From the NCBI RefSeq assembly GCF_041449215.1, contig NZ_JBGNFV010000001.1:434001-498000 (forward strand): 64,000 bases of DNA, written 5' to 3'. Made by a program: the position numbers and the translations under genes. The DNA comes from Roseivirga sp. BDSF3-8. GTDB taxonomy: Bacteria > Bacteroidota > Bacteroidia > Cytophagales > Cyclobacteriaceae. The notes beneath the pieces were generated by a model, which saw nothing but the letters and a program-made list of their open reading frames with translations, was not told the DNA's origin and ran no database searches. Position 1 is the first letter of the stretch, and each line of letters starts with the position of its first letter. Below, one piece after another: positions 34,735 through 44,042 of the stretch.

Positions 34735-35865
34735 ATGAAATTTTCGCTTGAGGTAAATGATCCCGGCTCTTCCGCACGTGCGGGTACTATCACAACGGAC
34801 CACGGGACGATAGAAACGCCGATTTTTATGCCGGTGGGTACAGCCGGTTCGGTAAAGGCTGTACACCAGCGTGAGATCAAAGAAGACATTAACGCGCAGA
34901 TCATACTGGGCAATACCTACCACCTGTACCTGCGTCCCGGCCTGGGGATACTGGAGCAGGCCGGCGGACTGCACAAATTTAATGGCTGGGACCGCCCCAT
35001 TCTTACCGATAGCGGCGGGTACCAGGTATACAGCCTTAGCGGCACGCGTAAGATCAAAGAAGAGGGCGTAACCTTTAAGTCACATATAGACGGTTCTAAG
35101 CATGTCTTCACTCCCGAAGGAGTCATGGACATACAGCGCACGATCGGGGCAGATATTATCATGGCCTTTGACGAATGTACGCCGTACCCCTGCGAGTATG
35201 GCTATGCACGCAAAAGCATGGAGATGACCCACCGCTGGCTAAAGCGCTGCTGTGAACGGTTTGACAGCACCGAAGGCAAGTATGGCTACAGCCAGGCCCT
35301 CTTCCCCATCGTGCAGGGCAGCACTTATAAGGACTTGCGCAAAGAGTCGGCCGAGTTCATAGCCGCCCAGGGGCGAGAAGGTAATGCCATAGGGGGGCTA
35401 AGCGTGGGCGAACCAGCGGAGGAAATGTATGAAATGACAGAGCTGGTTTGCAGCATACTCCCCAAAGATAAGCCCCGCTACCTGATGGGAGTGGGCACCC
35501 CGGCCAATATACTGGAAGGGATCGCCCTGGGCGTGGATATGTTTGACTGCGTGATGCCCACCCGCAATGCCCGCAATGGCATGCTGTTTACCACCCAGGG
35601 CATTATCAACATCCGGAATAAAAAGTGGGAGGATGACTTCTCACCTATAGATAAAGAACTGGGGGGCTACGTAAGCACATTTTACAGCAGGGCCTACCTG
35701 CGCCACCTGATCACCAGCAAAGAGATCCTTGGCGCGCAAATTGCTAGTGTTCATAATCTGACTTTCTATCTTTGGCTGGCCAGGGAAGCCCGTAGGCATA
35801 TAGTCGCAGGTGATTTTGCTTCGTGGAAAAACGAAATGGTGACAAAGCTGATGGTCAGACTCTGA
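34735..35865 (+). CDS. tgt: tRNA-guanine transglycosylase
   Basis: 376 residues, normal length. DSGGYQVYSL near residue 92 is the catalytic pocket Asp region; VQGS, GGLSVGEP and YLMGVGTP follow, then DMFDCVMPTRNARNG with the nucleophile Asp. It swaps guanine 34 for a queuine precursor in tRNAs. The C-terminal region where other bacteria carry the CxCxxC zinc site reads DKELGGYVSTFYSRAYL, with no Cys, so the zinc site is lost. It heads a plus-strand run with the permease 33 bases downstream. Confidence 0.95.
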   Translation: MKFSLEVNDPGSSARAGTITTDHGTIETPIFMPVGTAGSVKAVHQREIKEDINAQIILGNTYHLYLRPGLGILEQAGGLHKFNGWDRPILTDSGGYQVYSLSGTRKIKEEGVTFKSHIDGSKHVFTPEGVMDIQRTIGADIIMAFDECTPYPCEYGYARKSMEMTHRWLKRCCERFDSTEGKYGYSQALFPIVQGSTYKDLRKESAEFIAAQGREGNAIGGLSVGEPAEEMYEMTELVCSILPKDKPRYLMGVGTPANILEGIALGVDMFDCVMPTRNARNGMLFTTQGIINIRNKKWEDDFSPIDKELGGYVSTFYSRAYLRHLITSKEILGAQIASVHNLTFYLWLAREARRHIVAGDFASWKNEMVTKLMVRL

Positions 35866-35898
35866 TATTAATTAAGGGAAAAGGCAGGCATAGAGATA

Positions 35899-36972
35899 AT
35901 GAAAACACTCGACAGGTACATACTGAAACGCTTTCTGGCTTCATGGGTATTCGTGGCTGCCCTCATCATTGCCGTGGTGGTCGTTATCGATATTACAGAG
36001 AAGAACGACAAGTTCATTCAGAATGACCTGACGATATCGGAAATTCTGCCCTACTATACAGCCTTTATTCCTTTCATAGCGAACCTCATTACCCCGATTA
36101 CCGTCTTTATCGCCGCCGTACTGCTTACAAGTAAGCTGGCTACCCGTACTGAAATCGTGGCCATACTCAGCAGCGGGGTCAGCTTTAAGCGCTTTATGTT
36201 TCCCTATTTCATAGGTGCCCTCATCATAGCCCTGCTTTCCTTCTGGCTCAATGGCTGGGTCATTCCCAATAGCAATAAGCGGCGGGTAGCCTTCGAAATA
36301 GCCTACATTAAAAAACCATTTAACTACTCTGACCGGGACATACACCTCAAAACAGGCCCCAGCACCTATATGTACCTGGAGTCATACAACACCACCAGTG
36401 ATGTGGGGCATAAATTTACCCTTGAGACCATTGAGGGAAATAAGCTTACGGAGAAGTTTGAAGCCCGCAGGCTGGAATGGATAGACAGCAGTGAGAGCTG
36501 GCGTGCACGGGACTGGACTAACCGGCAGTTTGACGGCCTCGATGAGGTTTACACCCGGGGGGTGATAAAAGATACCACTCTTAGAATATCACCTAAGGAT
36601 TTTGCCAGTAGCTACAGCCGTCATGAGACACTTAATATGAACGAGCTCAATGACTACATTGATGAGCTAACGGCACGTGGGGCCGACGATGTGCACATCT
36701 ACAGGATAGAAAAGTATATCCGGTATATGTCTCCCTTTACCGTTATCATCCTCACCTTTATCGCCCTCATCGTATCCGCCCGTAAGAGTCGCGGAGGCAC
36801 CGGCTTTCAGATTGCCCTCGGCTTCTTCATTGCTTTTGTATTTATCATATTCTTTGTCATGAGCCGGGCCATAGCAGAGGCAGGCAGCATGCATCCCATA
36901 CTGGCGGTATGGATGCCTAACATTATATTTACCGGCCTTGGCCTCATCATGTACAATACCGTTCCCCGCTGA
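35899..36972 (+). CDS. LptF/LptG family permease (YjgP/YjgQ)
   Basis: 357 residues. Typical LptF/G opening MKTLDRYILKRFLASW is followed by three N-terminal membrane segments, with SGVSFKRFMFPY as the coupling loop between TM2 and TM3. A periplasmic beta-jellyroll-like domain (about 125-270) precedes three more segments (about 275-355). It should extract lipopolysaccharide from the inner membrane together with LptB. ATG at 35899; its TGA shares one base with the ATG of the DMT transporter gene, so they are co-translated. Whether it is LptF or LptG cannot be settled by eye. Confidence 0.87.
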   Translation: MKTLDRYILKRFLASWVFVAALIIAVVVVIDITEKNDKFIQNDLTISEILPYYTAFIPFIANLITPITVFIAAVLLTSKLATRTEIVAILSSGVSFKRFMFPYFIGALIIALLSFWLNGWVIPNSNKRRVAFEIAYIKKPFNYSDRDIHLKTGPSTYMYLESYNTTSDVGHKFTLETIEGNKLTEKFEARRLEWIDSSESWRARDWTNRQFDGLDEVYTRGVIKDTTLRISPKDFASSYSRHETLNMNELNDYIDELTARGADDVHIYRIEKYIRYMSPFTVIILTFIALIVSARKSRGGTGFQIALGFFIAFVFIIFFVMSRAIAEAGSMHPILAVWMPNIIFTGLGLIMYNTVPR

Positions 36973-37877
36973 TGTCGGATCACCTTACGCGCGATTATAT
37001 TAAGCTCCACTTCATTGTGTTTATCTGGGGCTTTACCGCCATATTGGGCAAGCTCATCAGCATCCCTTCGGTGGAGATCGTCTTTTACCGGGTACTTATA
37101 GCTGCCCTGGCTCTGGCGGTTATGCTTAAGGTAAAAGGCATGAACTTCAACCTGGGCTGGAAAGACATCGCCGCCATCACCGCTACCGGCTTTGTCATTG
37201 CCGCCCACTGGATTCTTTTCTTTGCCTCCGCAAAAGTATCTACCGTATCCGTATGCCTGGCAGGTATGGCTACAGCCACTCTCTTCACCAGTATACTGGA
37301 CCCCCTTTTTAATAGGCGGCCCATACGCCTCTATGAAGTAATGCTGGGCCTGGTAGTGATTGCCGGCCTCTATATTATCTTCCGGTTTGAGCTGGATCAG
37401 GCCCTCGGCCTTGTACTAGCCCTTATCTCCGCATTTCTGGCGGCCTTGTTTACGGTCATAAACAGCCGCCTCACCAAGCGGCACAACCACTACATGATCA
37501 CCTTCTATGAGATGAGCGGAGCCACCTTAGGCATAGCCCTGTTCTTCCCCATCTACACCACTTATTTTACAGACGGGGTGCTGCAGCTTAGCCCCACGGC
37601 TGAAGACTGGCTCTACATCGGCATCATCTCACTCGTGTGTACCGTGTATGCCTACTCCATTTCAGTAGAGCTCATGAAGCGCCTCACAGCCTTTGCGGTG
37701 AACCTAGCCATAAACCTGGAGCCGGTATACGGCATTGCGCTTGCCGTCATTATTCTCAATGAAGATGAAAAAATGAATTCGGGTTTCTACCTCGGTACCC
37801 TTGTAATTCTGCTCAGCGTACTGGCCTACCCGGTGATGAACCGCTGGCGAAAGAGGCGCGCCCTGAAAAAGGCTTAA
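36972..37877 (+). CDS. DMT superfamily transporter (EamA)
   Basis: 301 residues with ten hydrophobic segments arranged as two EamA repeats (about 1-140 and 150-290). FIVFIWGFTAILGKLIS starts the first, and a second half with YMITFYEMSGATLGIAL and AVNLAINLEPVYGIALA is typical of the family, the latter close to the EamA signature in the ninth segment. It is an inner membrane metabolite exporter or permease of unknown substrate. It overlaps the LptF/G gene by one base, which suggests a single message. Confidence 0.87.
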   Translation: MSDHLTRDYIKLHFIVFIWGFTAILGKLISIPSVEIVFYRVLIAALALAVMLKVKGMNFNLGWKDIAAITATGFVIAAHWILFFASAKVSTVSVCLAGMATATLFTSILDPLFNRRPIRLYEVMLGLVVIAGLYIIFRFELDQALGLVLALISAFLAALFTVINSRLTKRHNHYMITFYEMSGATLGIALFFPIYTTYFTDGVLQLSPTAEDWLYIGIISLVCTVYAYSISVELMKRLTAFAVNLAINLEPVYGIALAVIILNEDEKMNSGFYLGTLVILLSVLAYPVMNRWRKRRALKKA

Positions 37878-37918
37878 CATTGAGTGCATGGGTGCGTTAC
37901 CTCATAAACGAACTACCC

Positions 37919-38845
37919 ATGAGCATTCTTACCATCACACTTAATCCTTCACTTGACAAAAGTACGGCCGCCGAACAGGTAGTGCCTGAGAAAAAGATCC
38001 GTTGCGAAGCACCTCGCTATGAACCGGGCGGCGGAGGCATAAATGTATCCCGTGCCATTAAGAAGATGGGCGGCGACAGCCTGTGCGTGTATCTGGCCGG
38101 GGGCCACTCGGGTGAGCGCATCACAGAGCTACTGGACCAGGAGGGGGTAAAAATGAAGGTAGTCCCTGCCCATGCCCCTACCCGGGAAAACCTCGTGGTG
38201 ATGGATCACTCGAGGAATGAGCAGTACCGCTTTGGCATGCCCGGTGAGACTGTCACCGATGCTGAACTGCAGGGTATACTGGAGGAAGTGGAAAAATGGG
38301 ACGGAGACTATATAGTGGCAAGCGGTAGCCTGCCTCCCGGAGCGCCGGATAATTTTTATGGACAGATAGGCAGGATCGCGGAGAAAAAGGGGATTCGCTA
38401 TGTGGTGGATACCTCTGGCAAGCCCCTTCACGAGGCCGTTAAAGAAAAGGTCTTTCTGCTAAAACCGAATATTAATGAACTGGCTTCCCTGCTGGGCAAA
38501 GACCGGATAGAAGCCCGTGAGCAGGAAGAGTACGCGCAAAAAGCAATCGCACAGGGTACCTGCGAGATGATGGTAGTGTCCCTGGGGCCTAAAGGAGCGA
38601 TGCTCGCTACCAAAGAAGGAATAAGCTATGTGATGTCGCCTACAGTGGATACGGTAAGCGCCGTAGGAGCCGGCGACAGTATGGTGGGGGGCATGATGCT
38701 GGCGCTGAACAGAGGTTGGGATAAGGTGGCAGCCGTACAGTACGGCGTGGCTGCAGGTACGGCTGCCACCATGACACCAGGCTCGGAGCTATGCAACGGG
38801 CCGGATGTGGAAAGGCTTTACGAGTGGATCAGTAAGACTCCCTGA
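37919..38845 (+). CDS. PfkB-family sugar kinase (1-phosphofructokinase-like)
   Basis: 308 residues from the ATG at 37919; the open frame extends to 37880 without family match. Opening ITLNPSLDKS, then the GGGGINVSRAIKKMGG substrate motif near residue 40, and the ATP/anion-hole motif AVGAGDSMVGGMM near residue 255 with the catalytic Asp, are those of 1-phosphofructokinase and tagatose-6-phosphate kinase. The exact sugar phosphate is unknown. It lies 41 bases after the DMT transporter and is convergent with the DUF5606 gene six bases away. Confidence 0.9.
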   Translation: MSILTITLNPSLDKSTAAEQVVPEKKIRCEAPRYEPGGGGINVSRAIKKMGGDSLCVYLAGGHSGERITELLDQEGVKMKVVPAHAPTRENLVVMDHSRNEQYRFGMPGETVTDAELQGILEEVEKWDGDYIVASGSLPPGAPDNFYGQIGRIAEKKGIRYVVDTSGKPLHEAVKEKVFLLKPNINELASLLGKDRIEAREQEEYAQKAIAQGTCEMMVVSLGPKGAMLATKEGISYVMSPTVDTVSAVGAGDSMVGGMMLALNRGWDKVAAVQYGVAAGTAATMTPGSELCNGPDVERLYEWISKTP

Positions 38846-38851
38846 GGTGAC

Positions 38852-39301
38852 TTACTTCTCTGACTTACTCTCGTCCGCAGAAGCTTCTGCAGTTTCTTCC
38901 TCTTTTTGTTCTAATATCTCAGGCGCCTCTCTTTGCAGGATATTGTACCAGCTTATCAGCTTCTTAATGTCACTTACATACACGCGCTCCTCGTCATAGT
39001 CTGGCAGTATGTGCTTCATAAAGGCCTTTAGTTCTTCGGAGGGAGAGTTACCATTTACCCCAAGGTCATCACCAAACTCTTCGTTCATCGTAACGAAAAT
39101 ATCCTGCAGAGGCTTTGAACCTTCAGCATCTGTGGTGTAGATAGATATCTCCTGGAGGATAGAGATGCGCTGATTGGCGTTTACAGCCAGGCGCTTCTTT
39201 TTATCGTCAAGTGTCTCTACAATTACACCTGAACGGGTAGGTTTTACGATATGATATAATCCGCCTTTGCCGGATATAGTTGCTATTTCGTTGAGTTCCA
39301 T
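38852..39301 (-). CDS. DUF5606 domain protein
   Basis: 149 residues. Opening LNEIATISGKGGLYHIVKPT, then VETLDDKKKRLAV and SILQEISIYT, is the DUF5606 pattern found in Bacteroidota. A compact N-terminal domain (1-65) is followed by a helical part (KAFMKHILPDYDEERVY, KKLISWYNIL) and an acidic disordered tail of Glu/Ala. Role unknown; members are soluble. It is encoded just downstream of engB on the same strand with 51 bases between, so joint transcription is possible. Confidence 0.85.
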   Translation of the reverse strand: MELNEIATISGKGGLYHIVKPTRSGVIVETLDDKKKRLAVNANQRISILQEISIYTTDAEGSKPLQDIFVTMNEEFGDDLGVNGNSPSEELKAFMKHILPDYDEERVYVSDIKKLISWYNILQREAPEILEQKEEETAEASADESKSEK

Positions 39302-39352
39302 ATTTGATACTGTATTTTCTTCTACCTGTTTAAAACAAAAACGATTCCAAAA

Positions 39353-39961
39353 TCAGGCCTGCTCTCTCCAGGCCACGTTACACTCCTCAATAAATTCGAG
39401 GAGCTCATCCCTGCCCTCTCCCTTTTCGGCACTGGTAATAAATGTCGGGGGAAACTCCTCCCAGGTCTTCAACATGGTTTTTTTCCATGCCGCTTTTACA
39501 GACTGGGTTTTGTTGGGGGATTGTTTATCTGCTTTGGTAAATACCAGCGCGATTGGCAGCCCGCTCTCCCCGCAGAAAGTGATAAACTCCTTATCCGCGC
39601 CCTGGGGTTCATGTCGTGAGTCCAGTAGTATGAAAAGACAAACCAGGTTTTCCCTTTCCGTGAGGTACTTTTTGGTCATCTTATCAAACTGGTCCCGCTG
39701 GGTCTTACTCACCTTGGCATAACCGTAACCGGGCAAGTCAGCAAGGTACCAGTCTTCGTTAATCATAAAGTGATTAATCTCTCGCGTCTTTCCCGGCTGT
39801 CCGGAAATCTTTGCCAGCTTTTTACGATCGGTCAGCATATTGACCAGGCTGGACTTACCTACGTTTGACCGTCCGATGAAGGCATACTCCGGCCTGTCTG
39901 CCACGGGGCATTTGGCCGGGTCGGTATTGCTCATCAGAAATCGGGCTTGTTTGATCTTCAT
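39353..39961 (-). CDS. engB: Ribosome-biogenesis GTPase EngB (YsxC/YihA)
   Basis: 202 residues from the ATG at 39961; the upstream Met at 40012 gives an extension foreign to the family. G motifs are in order: FIGRSNVGKSSLVNML (G1), REINHF with G2 Thr, DLPGYGYAKV (G3) and FTKADKQS (G4), ending with the TSAEKGEG G5 loop. EngB helps assemble the large ribosomal subunit and is usually essential. The gene precedes DUF5606 on the minus strand, and a 344-base gap separates it from the divergent PorE-like gene. Confidence 0.94.
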   Translation of the reverse strand: MKIKQARFLMSNTDPAKCPVADRPEYAFIGRSNVGKSSLVNMLTDRKKLAKISGQPGKTREINHFMINEDWYLADLPGYGYAKVSKTQRDQFDKMTKKYLTERENLVCLFILLDSRHEPQGADKEFITFCGESGLPIALVFTKADKQSPNKTQSVKAAWKKTMLKTWEEFPPTFITSAEKGEGRDELLEFIEECNVAWREQA

Positions 39962-40305
39962 GGATGAAGGCCTTTTGTTAAAGGTCAGCAAAATTAACAG
40001 ATAGCGCATCAATATGTAAGCCCCGGGCCGAATTGATTTGCATAAAAAATTTTAACAGGTAGACGCCGAATCTTACATTACTCTTAGAGAGTGGTATAGC
40101 AAGGACATCACCGCCATTTCTCGACACTTCTCCTGACCCCGGGTAGGTGGGTAAGCTGTTTTTTTGAAAAAAATCTTCAAAAGGTGGTTTCAGGCAAGTT
40201 TGATGTCAGAAATATGCATTAGTTAAACTTTTTTCTCTTTTAAATTAAATCTTTATTGCTTTAACTTATTTATCAGACAGCGAGTAACTTAAACTTAATA
40301 ACAGG
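39962..40305. other. Divergent intergenic region between engB and the PorE-like gene
   Basis: No gene is supported. The right part (40215-40300) is strongly AT-rich and should hold the promoter of the PorE-like gene; a clean TANNTTTG box was not found. Confidence 0.5.
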
Positions 40306-42384
40306 ATGTTGAAAAGGTACTTGATCCTTTCCGCACTATTGGTCTGTTTTCTGACAGCCCACACAGACCTTTACGGACAGGAGAATAACAAGCAAATTGC
40401 CGCCGACCTTGTGGAAATTGCCGAGGGAGTACTTAATGAAACCAAGGCGATCGTACAGGCCTGCGATATGTTTATCCAGGCGGCAGAGACCGACCCTAAC
40501 AACATCAAGGCTAACTTTATGGCCGGGCAGCTTTGTCTGGAAACCACAAAGAAGCCTCTGGCATCAAAGTATTTTAAGCGCGTAGCGTCCCTGGACGCTG
40601 AATATCGCTTTGACATCAACTACCTCATAGCCAGAGGCTACCAGTATGATCAGGATTATGATAATGCCCTCAAGTACTATAACCTGTACCGTACCAAGGC
40701 TATAGAAGAAAAGAACTACCGTGGGCTGGACCGTAAGATGCTTAGTGACGTAGAGCGCCGGATTTTCGAGTGTGAAAATGCTAAGAACTACCGTGCCAAT
40801 CCGGCTAATTATAAGATCGTGAACGTGGGGGGAGCTATCAATAGTGAGTGGGATGACTATGCTCCTGTACTGAATGAGGATGAAACGCTGATGATCTTCA
40901 CCTCCCGCCGCCAGGAGGGCAACCTGAACCCTGACGTGTTTGAGGATAACTTTTACTATGAGGACATCTTTTACTCAGTGAAAGAAAATGGCAAATGGTC
41001 GCCTGCCCAAAACATCGGAGAGAATGTAAATACGCTGTACTTTGATAGTAATATTGCCCTGAGCGCCGACGGTAAATTCCTGTACCTGTTTAATGATGAG
41101 AACGGCGGAGACATCTACGTGTCTGAAAACCTGGGTAATAATGAATGGTCCTCACCCGAGCCTATGGATGGGGCCATCAACTCAAGCTTTGCCGAAAATT
41201 CCATATCGACATTGGATGGTAATACCATCTTCTTCAGCAGCAACCGCCCAGGCGGACGGGGTGAGCTCGATCTTTACGTAGCCACCCGGGATAATCGCGG
41301 CAATCTGACCAAGGTCAAAAACCTGGGGCCAACCATTAATACGGAATACGATGAGGAGAGCCCCTTTATTGATTACGATGGCAAAACTCTATACTTCAGT
41401 ACCCGTGGGCGCGAAGGCATGGGGGGCTTTGATATTTTCAAAACAGAATACGACAGTACCACACAGGAATGGAGCGAACCGGTAAACCTGGGCTACCCGA
41501 TTAACACCCCTGATAACGATGTTTTCTTCGTAAGTACAAAAGACGGCAAACGTGGCTACTATGCCTCGGTACGCGAAGACGGTATGGGCTTTACCGACAT
41601 CTACATGGTAACTGTACCGGATAACTCAGAAGGTTCAGAAACCCTGGCCAAGGAGGCTGAAGACCTGGAAAAGCCTGATAATAAAAATGTCGAAGCCAAC
41701 ATACAGGCAAAAGAGGAGCCGGAAACTGAAGAGACCGAGGAGCCTGCAGAAATGCAGCCCGTAATAGTCATGCTCAAAGTAAGAGATGCTGATACCCGCA
41801 TGCCCCTGGAAAGCCGTGTAAGGCTACGTACGGTAGAAGGCAACCTGGAAGCAGGCTACGAGCGCGTAGAAGACGGCCTTTACCGGTTTGAAGTGACCAC
41901 GCCCGAGCCCACAGAGTATATGCTTACTGTGGAAAGCGACGGGTACCTCTTCAAAAACCTGAAAGCCAAGCTACCAGGTACCTCGCCCGAAGGCACAGAA
42001 ATAAATCGTAGCATAGAACTGACCAAGCTCCGCACCGGTGTAAGCTCCGTGCTCAGAAACATTTACTTTGACTTTAACAAGGCCACCTTTACGAAAGACA
42101 GCTACTTCGAACTGAATAAGCTGGAAAGGCTGCTGCAGGAAAACGCAAACATCAGCGTGGAAATAGCCGGCCATACTGATAACATAGGCGCCAAAGCCTA
42201 TAATAAGGATCTCTCGCAGGCTCGTGCTAATGCTGTGGTAAGCTACCTGGCCAATAAAGGCATAGACCGCCGCCGCCTGCAGGCCGTAGGGTATGGCGAA
42301 GAAAAGCCGCTTGCCTCTAATGATAATGAGAAGGACGGTCGCGAACTGAACCGCCGAGTAGAGTTCAGAGTAGTCGGAGAATAA
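40306..42384 (+). CDS. PorE-like OmpA-family protein (TPR, beta-propeller, CRD, OmpA)
   Basis: 692 residues with a signal peptide ending near GQENN. Order: TPR-like helices (about 30-165; ACDMFIQAAETDPNNIKA, SKYFKRVASLD), a PD40-type beta-propeller (about 170-440; repeated SxDGKxLYxFxxxxGG-like strands), an acidic linker, a carboxypeptidase-regulatory-like domain (about 490-570), and a C-terminal OmpA peptidoglycan-binding domain with AGHTDNIGAKAYN and LSQARANAV. This layout is that of PorE, which anchors the type IX secretion machinery to peptidoglycan. Many Bacteroidota carry several paralogues, so the name is tentative. Confidence 0.83.
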   Translation: MLKRYLILSALLVCFLTAHTDLYGQENNKQIAADLVEIAEGVLNETKAIVQACDMFIQAAETDPNNIKANFMAGQLCLETTKKPLASKYFKRVASLDAEYRFDINYLIARGYQYDQDYDNALKYYNLYRTKAIEEKNYRGLDRKMLSDVERRIFECENAKNYRANPANYKIVNVGGAINSEWDDYAPVLNEDETLMIFTSRRQEGNLNPDVFEDNFYYEDIFYSVKENGKWSPAQNIGENVNTLYFDSNIALSADGKFLYLFNDENGGDIYVSENLGNNEWSSPEPMDGAINSSFAENSISTLDGNTIFFSSNRPGGRGELDLYVATRDNRGNLTKVKNLGPTINTEYDEESPFIDYDGKTLYFSTRGREGMGGFDIFKTEYDSTTQEWSEPVNLGYPINTPDNDVFFVSTKDGKRGYYASVREDGMGFTDIYMVTVPDNSEGSETLAKEAEDLEKPDNKNVEANIQAKEEPETEETEEPAEMQPVIVMLKVRDADTRMPLESRVRLRTVEGNLEAGYERVEDGLYRFEVTTPEPTEYMLTVESDGYLFKNLKAKLPGTSPEGTEINRSIELTKLRTGVSSVLRNIYFDFNKATFTKDSYFELNKLERLLQENANISVEIAGHTDNIGAKAYNKDLSQARANAVVSYLANKGIDRRRLQAVGYGEEKPLASNDNEKDGRELNRRVEFRVVGE

Positions 42385-42441
42385 GCCCTGGAGCTACCTT
42401 ATGAGGTAAGTAAACCAAATACGCTTAAAAATTGTATTGAT

Positions 42442-42470
42442 GAGGTCGGGAGCTATCCCGACCTCTTTTA
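42442..42470 (+). terminator. Hairpin terminator after the PorE-like gene
   Basis: GAGGTCGGG (42442-42450) pairs with CCCGACCTC (42457-42465), followed by TTTTA. Confidence 0.78.
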
Positions 42471-42633
42471 TTATAAGCAGGCCTGTAGGCCGCTATGCCC
42501 TTCGCATCAGACATCATCCGGACCAGAGGCCGGAGCTTTCAGGTTTTTCTAGTATTATTGTATCGCCGTTTGCAAACGGAAGGCGGGACGGAATCCCGGC
42601 CAACCTCCGAGGCAACTAACATGAAACAGACTT

Positions 42634-43356
42634 ATGGCAGTAGTACCTTATAAGGATAAGCAGGAAGGAAAGAAAGAGCAGGTGGCAACGATGTTTAACA
42701 ACATCAGCCGCAAGTATGATTTTCTCAACCACTTCCTTAGCGCAGGCATCGACATCGTATGGCGAAAAAAGGCCATCCGTATGCTTAAACCCGAAAAGCC
42801 GAAGTTTATTCTGGACATAGCCACAGGTACCGGCGACTTTGCTATCGAATCACTTGCGCTAAACCCGGATAAAGTCATCGGTGTGGACATCTCCGAAGGC
42901 ATGCTGGAGGTAGGCCGTGAGAAGATGAAGAAAAAAGGCCTGCAGGATAAGATCGAACTTCAGCTGGGAGATAGTGAAAGGCTGCTCTTTCCTGATAATA
43001 ATTTTGATGCGGTCATCGTTTCCTTTGGAGTACGTAACTTTGAAAACCTGGAAAAAGGCCTGGCTGACATGTACCGTGTACTGAAACCCGGTGGGACAGT
43101 AGTCGTGGTGGAGTTTAGCCGCCCCAGGAAGTTTCCATTCAAACAGGCATACAATTTTTATTTTAAGAACATTCTTCCCCTTATCGGTCGCATGGTGTCA
43201 AAAGACAACTCGGCCTATACCTACCTGCCCGAGTCAGTACAGGCATTTCCTGACGGCCAGGCATTTTTAGATATTATGGGGAAAACAGGATTTGAAAAAA
43301 CCACATGGACACCACTTACTTTCGGCATAAGCTCGATCTACACGGGAAAAAAATAG
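42634..43356 (+). CDS. ubiE: Demethylmenaquinone methyltransferase
   Basis: 240 residues. VATMFNNISRKYDFLNHFLSAG and the SAM-binding motif LDIATGTGDFAIE, followed by SFGVRNFENLEKGL, are UbiE/MenG signatures. It methylates demethylmenaquinone in the last step of menaquinone synthesis; Bacteroidota use menaquinone in respiration, in line with the oxidase operon at 57-64 kb. ATG at 42634. The next gene starts 52 bases inside its 3' end, so the two are likely coupled. Confidence 0.94.
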   Translation: MAVVPYKDKQEGKKEQVATMFNNISRKYDFLNHFLSAGIDIVWRKKAIRMLKPEKPKFILDIATGTGDFAIESLALNPDKVIGVDISEGMLEVGREKMKKKGLQDKIELQLGDSERLLFPDNNFDAVIVSFGVRNFENLEKGLADMYRVLKPGGTVVVVEFSRPRKFPFKQAYNFYFKNILPLIGRMVSKDNSAYTYLPESVQAFPDGQAFLDIMGKTGFEKTTWTPLTFGISSIYTGKK

Positions 43357-44042
43357 TGCTGGCAGCCCTATTGGCTACCCTGCTTATCCCCTTTGAATCC
43401 AATGCCCAAATCACCCGCGAAAAGTACAATCCTAATTACGACGAGCGGCCCATCCGCTACGGCTTTTTATTAGGGGTACAACGTGCTTCTCTGCAACCCC
43501 GGTACGATGAAAACTTCGTAACAGAGGATTTCGACACCACCTATGCCATACAGGCCCCCTGGTCTACAGGCCTCGTTATTGGATTTATAGGTCAGCTCAG
43601 GCTCAATCAGTACCTGGACCTGCGCCTTACGCCTATGGTTACGATAGCAGAATACGACCTGGAGTACACGTATGCCAAGAAAAAAGATGAGATAGCTACG
43701 GCCGAGACCGTATTTGTAAATCTGCCCCTGATGCTGAAATACAAAAGCTATCGCCGGGGCAACTACCGCATGTATATTACAGGAGGGGCCAATCCTTCAT
43801 TTGAAGTAAGCGGAAGAAAAGAAGATGAAGGCGACGTGCAGCGCTTACCTATCCAGGACATGAACTTTGCCCTGGAATTAGGGCTGGGCCTTGATATTTA
43901 CTATCCTTTATTTAAATTCTCTCCTGAGATCCGGTTTTCCAGGGGTATTGTGAACATGAAGAAGGACAGCAGGGAAAACCTTACGGAGGGACTGGATCGT
44001 ATAACGACTAATACCGTAAGCTTACTTTTTCATTTCCAATGA
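43305..44042 (+). CDS. porT: PorT-like type IX secretion outer-membrane barrel
   Basis: 245 residues with a long basic N-region and signal sequence (IVLAALLATLLIPFESNAQ). The mature protein is a small eight-strand-type barrel with YGFLLGVQRASL, LRLTPMVTIAEYDLEY and a final strand ending in Phe-Gln. PorT/SprT is needed for the type IX export of gliding and digestive proteins, and its place right after ubiE fits what I recall of the conserved Bacteroidota order. ATG at 43305 overlaps ubiE; a GTG inside (43354) is an alternative. Its stop overlaps the SDR start (ATGA). Confidence 0.8.
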   Translation: MDTTYFRHKLDLHGKKIVLAALLATLLIPFESNAQITREKYNPNYDERPIRYGFLLGVQRASLQPRYDENFVTEDFDTTYAIQAPWSTGLVIGFIGQLRLNQYLDLRLTPMVTIAEYDLEYTYAKKKDEIATAETVFVNLPLMLKYKSYRRGNYRMYITGGANPSFEVSGRKEDEGDVQRLPIQDMNFALELGLGLDIYYPLFKFSPEIRFSRGIVNMKKDSRENLTEGLDRITTNTVSLLFHFQ

